Part shown: in pieces, positions 53,942 through 64,000 of the stretch
Layout: the number at the start of each line of letters is the position of its first letter
Position numbering within the stretch: the first letter of the stretch is position 1
NCBI GenBank assembly: GCA_021613375.1
Contig: CM038727.1
Location: 8,065,942 to 8,129,941, forward strand
DNA: 64,000 bases
Direction: 5' to 3'
From: Megaleporinus macrocephalus
Taxonomy: Eukaryota > Chordata > Actinopteri > Characiformes > Anostomidae
Notes under the pieces: model-generated
What the model was told of the DNA's origin: nothing
The model's database searches: none
Seen by the model: the letters and a program-made list of their open reading frames with translations, nothing else
Translations under genes and position numbers: made by a program

Positions 53942-54154
53942 GTATGGAGGGAGATGTTCAGAGGGAGGGAGATCAGATGGGAGATACCAGACGTATCATT
54001 GCAGACACAGGCCGAGTTTTGTGCTGCTGGGCTGATGAGCATTTTTTAATGCCATTTAATTACTGTTTATTTTTTCCCCAGTTGATTACCACATACAATT
54101 CTTGGCTTAGACTCAGAAAGGAAATTTAGTGTGATAGAAGAAAAATAACATTTA

Positions 54155-54998
54155 GTGTTCTAGAAGGTGTGTCTGGTAGTGTATCTAAAACGTTTGACTG
54201 GTAGTGTACTAAAACGTTTGGCTGGTAGTGTATCTAAAACGTTTGACTGGTAGTGTACTAAAACGTTTGACTGGTAGTGTACTAAAACGTTTGGCTGGTA
54301 GTGTACTAAAACGTTTGACTGGTAGTGTACTAAAACGTTTGACTGGTAGTGTACTAAAACGTTTGGCTGGTAGTGTATCTAAAACGTTTGACTGGTAGTG
54401 TACTAAAACGTTTGACTGGTAGTGTACTAAAACGTTTGGCTGGTAGTGTACTAAAACGTTTGGCTGGTAGTGTACTAAAACGTTTGACTGGTAGTGTATC
54501 TAAAACGTTTGACTGGTAGTGTATCTAAAACGTTTGACTGGTAGTGTATCTAAAACGTTTGGCTGGTAGTGATCTAAAACGTTTGACTGGTAGTGTATCT
54601 AAAACGTTTGACTGGTAGTGTATCTAAAACGTTTGGCTGGTAGTGTATCTAAAACGTTTGACTGGTAGTGATCTAAAACGTTTGACTGGTAGTGTATCTA
54701 AAACGTTTGGCTGGTAGTGATCTAAAACGTTTGGCTGGTAGTGTACTAAAACGTTTGGCTGGTAGTGTATCTAAAACGTTTGACTGGTAGTGATCTAAAA
54801 CGTTTGTCTGGTAGTGTATCTAAAACGTTTGACTGGTAGTGTATCTAAAACGTTTGACTGGTAGTGTACTAAAACGTTTGACTGGTAGTGTACTAAAACG
54901 TTTGACTGGTAGTGTATCTAAAACGTTTGACTGGTAGTGTATCTAAAACGTTTGACTGGTAGTGTATCTAAAACGTTTGACTGGTAGTGTACTAAAAC
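54155..54998. repeat. Minisatellite, 24/25-bp unit, about 34 copies
   Basis: The unit is 'ctaaaacgtttgactggtag' plus 'tgta' or 'tgtat'. Single-base length variation (gtact/gtatct/gatct) and a ttgactgg/ttggctgg change mark subtypes. It fills most of the intron before the exon at 55298. Confidence 0.95.
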
Positions 54999-55171
54999 AG
55001 CAGAGATCTCCTCTATTACAATATACCAGCATAATCATTGATTTAGGAGGGACATGATTTTCCACATATTACTCCAGCAGCTTGAATAGAAAATTCATAC
55101 TGGTATTCTTTTCACACGTTATCCTATTAGCTATGGTGACTTTAATACAAAACAAGTTATTTACACTAAGG

Positions 55172-55186
55172 CCAGCAGGGGGTGCA
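55172..55186 (+). promoter_or_regulatory. CTCF-like motif (CCAGCAGGGGGTGCA)
   Basis: It fits the CTCF core at 13 of 15 positions, preceded by GG as in strong sites. It lies about 110 bp before the exon at 55298. Motif only. Confidence 0.35.
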
Positions 55187-55297
55187 GTGCAGACTTTATA
55201 CTTCACACTGTGGCTATGCTGTAAGGCTGTTGTAAGGCTTCTGACCTGCATTACTGAGATTCTTACTCATCTCTTCTTTTTTCTTTTTCTGTCCTAG

Positions 55298-55361
55298 ACA
55301 AGAGATGAAGCAGCTGGTGAGCGAGCTGGACGAGGAGAAAAGAATTCGCTTATCCCTGCAG
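55298..55361 (+). CDS. sh3kbp1: sh3kbp1 exon 15 of window: coiled coil
   Basis: The acceptor is ttctgtcctag|a, after a long pyrimidine tract, and the donor is cag|gtgagc. One base completes Lys, then QEMKQLVSELDEEKRIRLSL and Q, aligning with the human [21 protein letters not shown]. The hydrophobic residues keep heptad spacing across the exon junctions, so the coiled coil looks intact. The open frame that runs on to about 55556 is intron. Confidence 0.95.
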
Positions 55362-55589
55362 GTGAGCGGAGAATCAGCGCCTCCTCTTTGGGAGCTGATT
55401 TATTTTGATATGCTCTGTAAAGGAAAAGAGAAGACCTCACTGAGGATAATACAGAGACGAGAAAAGGGAGGAAGGGGAGAAAAAACAATCATCCTCTACC
55501 ACAGCAGCAGCACAGACTCTAAAGAAAACAGAAAGAAAGCCTCTGCTGTGAAATGAAGATTAGTTAAGACTACAGTAACTTCTTACTTG

Positions 55590-55900
55590 TACACACACAG
55601 AGTGTTAAGTGTGTGTGCTGAATAGTGATGGAATGATCGATCGGCTATGTATCGGTATTGGGCAGTTTTTAATCAAAATATGTGATCAGCTGATATTTAT
55701 AATATAATATAATACAAATATAATAACCCAGAACACCGTACAGAACAGCAGCAGCAACAGCCAGAGAGCTAAAGAACCACAGGCAGAGTGATTGAGTTTA
55801 TAGTTCTAGATAACCACGCTTCAACCATGTTTCATGACTTGCTTGCGCTATAATTGCATATAGCCCCGCCCTCGATCATACAGAAGACGGTAATCTATAT
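55590..55900. mobile_element. hAT-like remnant
   Basis: It contains 'gatggaatgatcgatcggc' and 'catgtttcatgacttgcttg', shared with 7640-7730 and 8995-9080. The order of the pieces is like that at 7640 in reverse sense only in part; boundaries are unclear. Confidence 0.4.
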
Positions 55901-55917
55901 ATACCAACTATATATAT

Positions 55918-56300
55918 AGGGGGTGTAAGCAAATATGGAAATATCGAATATCAGGATATTATGTTTAATGATACTGTATCGATTCTTAAAAACATTATCA
56001 GTATCGATAACAGATTCCTGGCAGACAGTGAATCATTGTGTGTTGTGTTTAGACCTCTGGCCACTAGATGGCAGTGTTATAATCCATTTTCAGCTCCACT
56101 CCAACATTAACTAGCAACACAAGGGCGCAACGCTATTGTAGGCATTGACAAACCTGTTCATAGAGTGGTGTGTTTTAATAGTAGGATTTGAAAAATTGCA
56201 ATATATCACTTTGCCAGCAATATATTATGATATATTGAAGTGTGACAGCTGTATCACGATACGTATTGTATCACCAGGTTCTTGCCAATACACAGCCCTA
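55918..56300 (+). mobile_element. hAT-like repeat B, copy 4, with CTCF-type motif
   Basis: Left end 'aggggtgtaagcaaatatgg', right end 'ccaatacacagccct'. CCACTAGATGGCAGT lies at 56061-56075. It sits in the last intron. Confidence 0.8.
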
Positions 56301-56807
56301 AAATATGTATATATATACCCACCTAGTGACACCTTGGCAACCACCTGGAATACCACAGCAACTACCTAGCAGCACACCATGTAAAATCCTGTAATAACCA
56401 CCTAGCAATGTCCTAGCAACCGTTCCCAAATCCCTTACGCTGCCAATCACGATCGCTCAGCATTCTCTTCAGCAGATGCACTTTTATTAGCTGTTATCTG
56501 CTTGTGGCTTATTTTAGGAGATGCACGAGCAGAAGTAGAACCAAAAAGCAGCTCCAGGACAACCCCAGAAAAAAGGACTGTGCAGCTTTTCAGCCTTTTA
56601 GGCATGCGGTTTGCACAGCGCTAATCTGGGTACAGGCCTCCATTGTTAGCCACGTTAGCTCTGAGCTAAACTCAAGAAGCAAACTGGTGACACAGTTTAA
56701 GGTTCAGAGCAAGTTATTGGCGTGGTAGACTTTCATCACACTGCTTTGTGTGATACTATAATGACGAGTGTGCATTTCAGTAAAAGTAACCGTCATTCAA
56801 CAGCATT

Positions 56808-57031
56808 TACCGTCCAGTGAAAAACATGTATCTTCTATCATTTGAACACGCCAATGGTCATTTACATTGTGTGAAGATTTCATGATGAATGGACCAATAG
56901 AATTGCTCCAAAATAGCTTGGAAAAAAATCTGGTTCCATTGACTTCCATTGAAAGTAAAGCATGTTTTTGGTCTCTCCTGTAATGTTGCATTTGTGGAGA
57001 TACTTCTTTTTCATTGGACAGCGACGATATA
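56808..57031 (-). mobile_element. MITE (family T), complete copy near the last exon
   Basis: Ends 'taccgtccagtgaaaaacat' and 'tttttcattggacagcgacgatata' (in pieces) form terminal inverted repeats; the interior has 'ctggttccattgacttcca'. It ends about 87 bp before the last coding exon. Confidence 0.8.
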
Positions 57032-57117
57032 CACCTAGCAACACCCTGGCAACCACCTGAGATACCACAGTTGTGGGGACGGGCGGGTAACGACTGTACT
57101 CTGTGTTTGTGTTTCAG

Positions 57118-57156
57118 ATGGAGGTGGAACACATAAAGAAACTCCTGTCCAAATGA
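57118..57156 (+). CDS. sh3kbp1: sh3kbp1 last coding exon: coiled-coil end and stop
   Basis: The acceptor is ttgtgtttcag|atg. It encodes MEVEHIKKLLSK followed by TGA at 57154-57156, matching the human terminus MEVNDIKKALQSK. The Met here is an internal residue and not a start. The acceptor lies only about 87 bp beyond the right terminus of a MITE copy (56808-57031), so the branch-point region is squeezed between the element and the exon. Confidence 0.95.
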   Translation: MEVEHIKKLLSK

Positions 57157-57925
57157 ACCCACTCTGCGCTGGATGTACAACATACCAACGTTGGGCTGAG
57201 GCTCCAAGCCGAACCCCAGCCGAGCGAATCTGTGCCAAAAGATAGACAGAAATACCCGAGAACAACAGCATAGAGAAAACAAACAACTGCTTCCCCCCTT
57301 CAGGCTTTACTCCTTTTGTTGGTCTGTTATTTTATTTGATTTGATTTTTATTAAAGCTTTTGTTTTTTTTTTTGGTAATGCATGGACTGAGTGCACAGAC
57401 ACAGTGCCTGGGCAAGGCCTCACCGTGGGGTCATGTGACCCAGGACTTCTGGGCCACGATGACGGGCTGGTCCGCAGAACTATTTTACATCGGGGAGTAA
57501 ACGAATCGCCCTGACGGTTTTGGTGGTACTGCTTTCCGTAGAGTAACTCTGTGCATACGCGACGTTGAAGGAGAAACTGGTGTTTGACTTCAAAACGGCT
57601 CACCTTAAGTTCTTTTCTTCGCCTCACCTTTGTGGCCTTTTCTGTTTTCGTTTTCTCTTTTCTTGTGGGCCTGTCTATCAGCAGACTCCTGCCGTTAGCA
57701 CAGCGATCCCGCGCCGAGGCCTTCTTTATTTGAAGTATTCTAAACTTCTGTCTTTTTTTTTCTCCTGTCTTTTCGTCAGTGACGACAATGAGAAAACACG
57801 TTTTGTTTTCTTGATGCTGTTACTTCTTTTGAGAAAGTCTTCTATACATACTTTTATATTTTAATGTACTAAAAATGCATTTATGTGTGCAAATTTTATT
57901 AAAAAAGAAAAAAAGAATATACCAA
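57157..57925 (+). other. sh3kbp1: sh3kbp1 3' UTR (approximate end)
   Basis: The sequence after the stop has no open frame that continues the protein and is free of the tandem arrays that fill the introns, as expected of a selected 3' UTR. Possible cleavage signals are ATTAAA at 57350-57355, ATTAAA at 57898-57903 and a double AATAAA at 58019-58029. I favour the 57.9 kb or 58.02 kb signal as the end, giving a UTR of about 0.75-0.9 kb. No transcript data are available to choose. Confidence 0.65.
57898..57903 (+). terminator. Candidate poly(A) signal ATTAAA
   Basis: ATTAAA follows an AT-rich stretch (tgtgcaaattttattaaa) and is followed by an A-rich run. It is the second of three candidate polyadenylation signals downstream of the sh3kbp1 stop. 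Confidence 0.5.
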
Positions 57926-58018
57926 AACGGTTTGAAGGTGGATTTCGTGGATTTATGCAGAACGTCATCCCTGTTTTTAAAGGGCCCACATCTCAGAAAA
58001 CCAAATGTTGATCCATTT

Positions 58019-58029
58019 AATAAAATAAA
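58019..58029 (+). terminator. Candidate overlapping double poly(A) signal AATAAAATAAA
   Basis: Two AATAAA hexamers share one base at the end of the non-repetitive stretch, about 100 bp before a hAT-like MITE begins at 58130. It is the strongest canonical hexamer pair after the stop codon. Confidence 0.55.
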
Positions 58030-58129
58030 CGAGTTTGATGGGAGCATGTGACAAACAAACAATTCATTCCCCCGTCCACATATAGAAACTGAGCTGCAGA
58101 ACTGGGAATTGTTTTTGTGATGTCACAAA

Positions 58130-58655
58130 TAAGGGTGGGCGATATATACCTACAATAATGTCACGATATTTCATGGTATTTTTGCGATAATGTTACTCTT
58201 GGCGATATGACAAAACATTGAATTAAAAAAAATATTTCAGCCCGAAGAATACACTACTGCAACAAAATAAAAAATACACTTATTATTGCATACAATATGA
58301 TGTGGCTCACCCCTAACTAAGATATTAAAAAATACAAGAATTTTCATCAGATTGTAACAGAAGTCAATGATCCAGAATGTCACGATATCAAATAATGCAC
58401 TCCAAATATCTCCATATATCCAGAACTGAAGTAAAATGAATAAAACTGGACAGATAGAATCTGTCTCTAGTAGATATATAATGGGAAATGAGAAAAGTGT
58501 GAATTTTTCTTTTGCTAAAAACAGTAAAAAGTAGTACCCAGATGTGATAATTAGTGATGGGTGATATGGCACAATATTTCAGGGTATAATATTGTTCACC
58601 ATATTCAAAAATGTTGGCGATATTATTGTGTACGATACGATATGGCACACCCCTA
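58130..58655. mobile_element. hAT-type MITE, 526 bp, with exact 8-bp target duplication
   Basis: GTCACAAA occurs directly before (58122-58129) and after (58656-58663) the element. The ends are 'taagggtgggcgatat' and, reverse complemented, 'taggggtgtgccatat'. An 8-bp duplication and TAGGG-type ends fit the hAT superfamily. There is no coding capacity. Confidence 0.88.
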
Positions 58656-58780
58656 GTCACAAATAGCAACATTTTACATATATTTACCTATTTGGCCTGC
58701 AGAAGTTTAGCCACACCCATGAATGCTTAAGTTATACAGTTTTAGCCTAGACTGCTTTTTGAAGAGAAATTTTCCAGAGA

Positions 58781-58843
<63 letters not shown>
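58781..58843. repeat. (TA)n microsatellite at MITE edge
   Basis: A long (TA)n tract that abuts the left terminus of the family T copy at 58843. Confidence 0.9.
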
Positions 58844-58852
<9 letters not shown>

Positions 58853-59056
58853 CCAATAAAAAACAAGTATTTCCAAAATGGCAACTTCACAGGAACTTTC
58901 AATGTAAGTCAATCGAACCAGAATATCGTCCAAGCTATTTTGGAGCATTTTGGGTCATTCATCATGAAATTTCCCAACAATGTAAACTGTAACTGTCGTG
59001 TTCAAATGATGTAGAAAATTTTAATTTGAGATATGTTTTTCATTGGACAGCAACTA
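58843..59056 (+). mobile_element. MITE (family T), complete copy between two (TA)n tracts
   Basis: Left 'tagttgttgtccaataaaaa' and right 'tttttcattggacagcaacta' are terminal inverted repeats. (TA)n tracts flank both ends (58781-58843 and 59053-59092). Confidence 0.85.
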
Positions 59057-59093
<37 letters not shown>

Positions 59094-59099
59094 TAGAAT

Positions 59100-62000
59100 G
59101 TTATAATAGAGTGAATGGTTTCACTGGCAGTTGCGTGTTTGAGCAAAATGAATGAAAGTCTTGAAACAATAACAAAAATTTTACAAGCAAATATTTTTGT
59201 ACCATCGTCAAAAAAGCATCTAATGTTTGTTTGCCTAAAAAGCAGTGCAGCTAACTGCTAACTTTATTAGCCCTACCTTCATCTTACAGCATAAAATAAT
59301 ATTTAGACCTATAACTTTTACATACAGCCCAATAACAGTACTTCCAACAGACATTCAACAAGAGCATATAGGATCCCACACATGCAAGCGCAGCTCGGCA
59401 TCAGTATATGATACCCCACGTCTTGTATAGCTGCGCTTGTATATGTCCTTGTTGCTGGCCAGGCAGCCAAGAATATCTGAAATATCTCAGCATTCAATGT
59501 CTTGGATACACAAAACCACAATGACACACTGAAGGCAATAGCCTGAACAATAGTACCTTCAGAGAAATGTCTAGGGTGACGCAGACGGCAACAACTGTGA
59601 TGGTGGTATCCTTGGTCCTTGGTGGCATTGTATTAACAATCTCACATCTTCACCTGTGCCGCCATTTGAAAAATCAGTTGGATGAAACATACATTTGGTC
59701 TTCCCTTCTTTTGGTGTTTCAATAAAATTAACTGTCATTCAACTGCAATTAGCTCCAACTCCAACATAATCCACATAGTTTTAGCCGCCATTGTTTGCAA
59801 TAGACCAAAGAAGTCAACACAGTGGCATAGAAACACCATCACCAACTAGTGGTTTGGTTACATAATTACAATGACGTAGATACACCTACATTTACACAGT
59901 GTAGGCCCCTTGCGCAGGCTACAGCATACACTCTGCTTTGATTAACTGGGTATAAATAGTCCTTTACCCTATTTTCTTTTTCTTTGCTGCTAGTAAAGTT
60001 GTTTTATAACACTTTATAACAAGCTATGCAAAGATGTCTGGTCACTGTAACTTTAATTTGACCATTTATTTAGATCCTTGACCAACTGGCCCAACCCCAT
60101 TGCCAAGAGTTTGCTTACTAGTGTATTACAACCTGTCGTCTTTTGGGAAAAAAACTGGAGGTGTCTAAATGATCCATATTTCTATTCTCCAACACTACGT
60201 GCTAAACCAGTTACACCCTGTGTTTACAAACACAAAAGGGTCTATGGAAGTGGTCTTCAGTACCTGCCCATTGGCTTCTATTATAAGGATGCTCTGTGTT
60301 TATTTCACGGATTTTGATTTTGGTAATGTATGCAACCGATGTAGCAGATTAGGTTGAAATACCCTGGAGTATTGCTTTAAGACTGATTTGAGATTGGGGT
60401 TTATGTTTATAGACACTAAAGTGGCTGGCTAAGGTGGGGTATGTAAGCTAGCGTAGATCAGATATCTGTAGGCAGGTTTAATGTGTTGGTTTAAGTTCAT
60501 TCAGAGTTCACCCACTGGAGACTAATATACCGTCACCCAGTCCTGGCCCATAAATCACCAACACACGCGAGCAAACAGTGAACGTCAATACCTACGACCC
60601 TCCCCAACCGCCCCCCCCGCCCGCCGTGCACTCTTTTCCGACTCACGCTTTGGTGAACCCTTAACAGCTCATTGCTCTTTATTGTATTGGCTCTGTTAAT
60701 GTAGGTTTGGCTGGCCTGGCCGCTGCCCAGTGAGGCCTGCAGATGGCTGTGTCTCCCTGCAGAGCGGAGCGAGAACAGCCTGATCCAGCAAGCTGTCAGG
60801 GAACACATCGGGGTAAAGGGTAACGAAGACAGGAGGGCTAACCAGGGGAAACATGAGCTAAGCAGATGAGTCATATAACAGGGCAGCAGCCTTCACGTGT
60901 TCTAGAGATAGATATTATGAGGCATGGAGTAAGTAAGGTCATCTTAGAAATGTTTACCTAATGCAAAAAAACAAGAACAAATCAATGTCAAAAAAGATGT
61001 GAAAGGTTTTAGCCCTGCTGACATCTGGAGGAAAGTTTCTTGTGCTCTGTCCGTCACCTTGTACCCTAGACTTTTAAAGACCTAAAGTAAAGTGTGAACG
61101 TTTGAAAGCAAGATGAAACCTGGACAGAGTTAAACAAAAACAAAAGTGTGGCTAACGTGAGGCACAGTATGGAAGAAAGAAATTGTTTAGGTACAACTCT
61201 ACTTAAAGCAGGGGTTGGGGTCAATGTAAACAAAGCCATTTAGAGTACCTTGACATCAAACTATCTATTCTATTCAGAACTGTTTGAGTCAGAATTGTTC
61301 ACAGTGGTGGTGAATGGAACCAGACGTCCACCTCTAAAAGCTCCCTCACAGAAAGTCTGAAAACTCACACTGATATTGTTTCATAACCTATAATGTCTCG
61401 TTGATCCTTTTATTTTACTTTGTTTATGGCTATGAGGTAAAAGGAGGTTGCTGTAAGTCAAAACAGAGAAGAGGTTTCCCCAAAGAAAACTATTTGGACC
61501 AATCAAAAACATTTCTTATCAAATCTCAGAAGACAAGTGTGATGTTTACTAGTGGGATTGGATAGTAACTATAATAGCTCTACCTGCGTTATAGACATTG
61601 TGAACCCTGATTACAATCACCACAACTTTAAAGAATGTGTAAGCTTCTCTGCATCAAACCACTCTGGGTGACGTTTGCCTCACAATAATAGAATTATGCG
61701 AAAATGTTGAAAGATTGGTGGAATTCCCCTTTATGCAGGCAATGGAGTGTAAAACAACTACTAGTAGTTAGCTGTGATGCAATGTTTATGTGTTATTAAG
61801 ATTATTCTGAGTATTGTAATGTTAAACTATACAGAAAATTGCCACCTCTGACCTCCTTACAGTGGTGATGATGGGAGTCATGATGTCTACAAACTGCAAT
61901 CCAAAACCACCAGATGACCTACATGCATTTTTTCTAGTTTTGATATGCAACACTGACTTTGATAAAAAAAAAAATAGTTGTGAGTGTACAAATAAACCTG

Positions 62001-62570
62001 TTTAGCCTCTGCTTTGCCTCACAGAGCCCCTAAACTGTCTTTCTGCCATCAATGTGTTTTTAAAGAACCTTATTATTGTCTCGGGCAGTGTATTCATGAC
62101 CATTGCATTGAACATTAGTTATATTAAGGAGCTCTTAAAGGTTTTCAAAGGGAATTCCAGTGAGTTTCCAAAATCCCTGTGTACTAAAACAGTTTAAATG
62201 GAAGCAAAATCATTCCGTTTGAAATGCTTTGTTCTAGAGAAACGTCCCTAGACAGATTCGTTCACAGTGGTGGTGATGGGAACCAAATGTCTGAAGAGTT
62301 TGACACCACTGAAAGAATATGCTTTATGGTGACGATTTGGCCAAAAAAAACAGATCTTTAAAAGCCACTCATGGTGGAGGGGTACACTGGGACCCCTGGT
62401 TCCTATCACCACCACTCTACAATCAATCACATCCACTCTGGATGACTTTTTTAGCTTCTCAATAGCAGAACATTGCAAAACAAATCTGCTCCTTTAAATG
62501 TGATGTCTGGTTCCTATCACTACCCCAGTAAAATTTTGATTAGGTAGGTTTTTTCTAGAACTGAGCATTT
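59100..62570. other. Downstream intergenic sequence, no gene recognised
   Basis: Frames at 60078-60317 and 60533-60874 show no family resemblance. 'Cacagtggtggtgatgggaa' near 62264 and a similar word near 61299 hint at one dispersed repeat. A CCCC-rich stretch lies at 60604-60624. Confidence 0.45.
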
Positions 62571-62579
62571 CACCTCAAA

Positions 62580-64000
62580 CCATGGGCGTCGCTAGGTCAG
62601 TTTTAGGGCTTTAGGGCTTGCCTTACTAAATCATATCCATCTATAGCATATTCCAACTAACAAGGCAGATCTAATGTGAACCAAGTAGCTAGTAGTTTCT
62701 GGCTATTGCTGCTCATGTTCATGACCCACAGACATTTTGGGGCCATAAAAAAAAATCCTAGGGGCCCATGCCCTTAGTCACCACCCCCTAATAAGAGATC
62801 TAGCCCCCTTATCCCTAAACCTCCAGTGAAAGTGCTTAGGCCAGTTTAAACATCACTATCATCAAACTAATAGACATTTCTAGTTCAAGTCATTTATCTA
62901 TAGCTTTAACCTCCTGAGGCACATATGCCAATTTGGTCAAATAGCTTCTTAATGTAGTTTCTATCTGTTGCTTCTCTTATTGATAAACTTATTGATATGT
63001 TTTGGCCATTGTACAATTCTGTGGGACCATGCCTCCATACCCCCCAAGTAGAGACTTATACCCCTCTAGTGAAACTCTAGTGCTAGGACAGTTTATCAAT
63101 CAATCGTATCAAATTAATGTGCATTGCACATCATCTACAACTTGTATCTTACAAAAAACACACAAGCCAATTTGATCAAATATCATTTTTGATATATTTT
63201 CTGACTGTTGCTACTTTTCTTGATAATCAGACATTTTTGGGCCATTAAAATTTCTCCTAGGAGACCATGCCCCCAGACCCCCAGAAGTCGAGACTTAGCC
63301 CCCTTATCCCTAAACCACTAATGAAACTCTAGTGCTAGGCCAGTTCAACCATCACCCGAATAGCATTTTTTATATATTTATATCTGTTGCTACTCTTATT
63401 GAAACACTTATTAATATTTTTTGCCCATTAAACAATTCTGAGGGACCATGCCTCCATACCCCACCCTGGGTATGGAGGCAGTTTTACCCTCAACCGTATC
63501 ACATTAATGTGCATTTCTACTTTACATCATCTACACCTTCTATCTTAAGAAAGACACTTGCCAGTTTGCTCAAATATTATTTTTGAGGTATTTTCTGGCT
63601 GTTTCTACATTTCATGATAAACAGACCATTAAAATTTCTCCTAGGAGACCATGACCCCAGACCCCTATAACCATCACCCAAATAGCATATAACATATTGG
63701 TATTTTTTGGCCGTTATACAATTCTGAGGGACCATGCCTCCATACCCCCCCAAGTAGAGACTTAGACCCCTTTAGTGAAACTCTAGTGCTAGGACAGTTT
63801 AACCATCACCCTTACCAAATTAATATACATAGCTAATTTACATCATCTATAGCTTCTGAGGTATGTATGGCAATTTGATCAAATAGAAAATATATCTGTT
63901 GCTACTCTTATTGATAAACAGACATTTTTGGGCCATTAAAAAATCAACTGGGGTACCACCATGCCCCCAGACCCCTCTAGTACAGGATTACCCCCAGTTA
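62580..64000. repeat. Degenerate tandem array running off the window
   Basis: Blocks with 'gggccattaaaa', 'ggaccatgcctccatacccc', 'gaaactctagtgctagg', 'catcatctacaa' and 'gcaatttgatcaaatag' recur about every 180-260 bp from 62740 onward. The array starts behind 'catgggcgtcgctaggtcag', the edge of a common fish DNA element, so it may be an internal expansion of that element. The right end is beyond the window. Confidence 0.7.

Larger units (their letters stand above)
5778..58029 (+). other. sh3kbp1: sh3kbp1 gene (CIN85/Ruk), 3' part: 16 exons, 15 introns and 3' UTR
   Basis: The joined exons encode 591 residues that follow the order of the SH3KBP1/CIN85 family after its first SH3 domain: linker, SH3B, linker with [20 protein letters not shown]3C, proline-rich region, capping-protein motif, coiled coil. 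SH3B ([21 protein letters not shown]) resembles SH3KBP1 more than its paralogue CD2AP. The family protein is a cytoplasmic adaptor that links CBL-type ubiquitin ligases and endophilin to activated receptors and touches actin through capping protein. Seen in sequence: the sum of coding nucleotides is 1776, all exon phases match, and all introns start GT and end AG. Human SH3KBP1 is about 665 residues, so only about 58 N-terminal residues are missing, and they lie left of the window. Introns range from 90 bp to 18.8 kb, and the large ones are full of tandem arrays. Assignment to sh3kbp1 is firm; which teleost copy, if duplicated, cannot be told. Confidence 0.95.

Noticed and set aside
60078..60874. 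Possible downstream gene (79- and 113-codon frames)
   Set aside because: No recognisable motif, no supporting exon neighbours, and composition like the surrounding repeat-rich DNA.

Overview
The window is vertebrate nuclear DNA, almost certainly from a ray-finned fish. It has GT-AG introns, no compact operon-like genes, dense fish-type transposon debris (Tc1-like, hAT-like and Harbinger-like elements, LINE tails, a tRNA-headed SINE) and very large minisatellites. Nothing in it fixes the species.

The one protein-coding gene I can support is the 3' part of sh3kbp1 (CIN85/Ruk, an endocytic SH3 adaptor) on the + strand, read as 16 exons from 5778 to the stop codon at 57154-57156. Joined, the exons give 1776 nt (591 codons plus stop), and every exon-exon phase agrees. 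The product runs from the linker just after the first SH3 domain, through SH3B, a conserved linker, SH3C, proline-rich clusters, a capping-protein-interaction-like motif and the C-terminal coiled coil. The exon(s) for the first SH3 domain and the promoter of the long form must lie to the left of this window. The 3' UTR ends around 57.9-58.0 kb. From there to 64 kb I see no gene.

Layout: 1-5777 is upstream intron with dispersed repeats. Intron 5914-17451 carries a 5.9 kb array of a 39-bp repeat. Intron 17803-20737 carries a 44-bp repeat array. Intron 20932-39704 (18.8 kb) carries CT-rich arrays, a duplicated 1 kb block, a ~310-bp tandem array, a 2.6 kb array of a 20-bp repeat, a 2.9 kb satellite of ~195-bp units, and a CpG-rich segment at 36.4-37.0 kb. 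Later introns carry 41-bp, 32-bp and 24/25-bp arrays, a decayed Tc1-like transposon, and two Harbinger-like copies as a large palindrome. By my hand estimate tandem arrays fill roughly 30 percent of the window.

The most interesting signals are: (1) a 20-bp minisatellite that looks like a ~128-fold amplification of the tRNA-like head (Pol III A box) of the SINE whose tail still sits at its right edge; (2) one TA-flanked MITE family that appears to have seeded two different satellites in the same intron; (3) a CpG-rich candidate internal promoter with a splice donor, placed where a short isoform lacking SH3A and SH3B would start; (4) a dispersed hAT-like repeat that carries a CTCF-type motif in the same orientation in four copies; and (5) duplications with sharp, readable junctions. 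All coordinates were counted by hand from the sequence; repeat-array and element edges are approximate unless a terminal repeat or target duplication is named.
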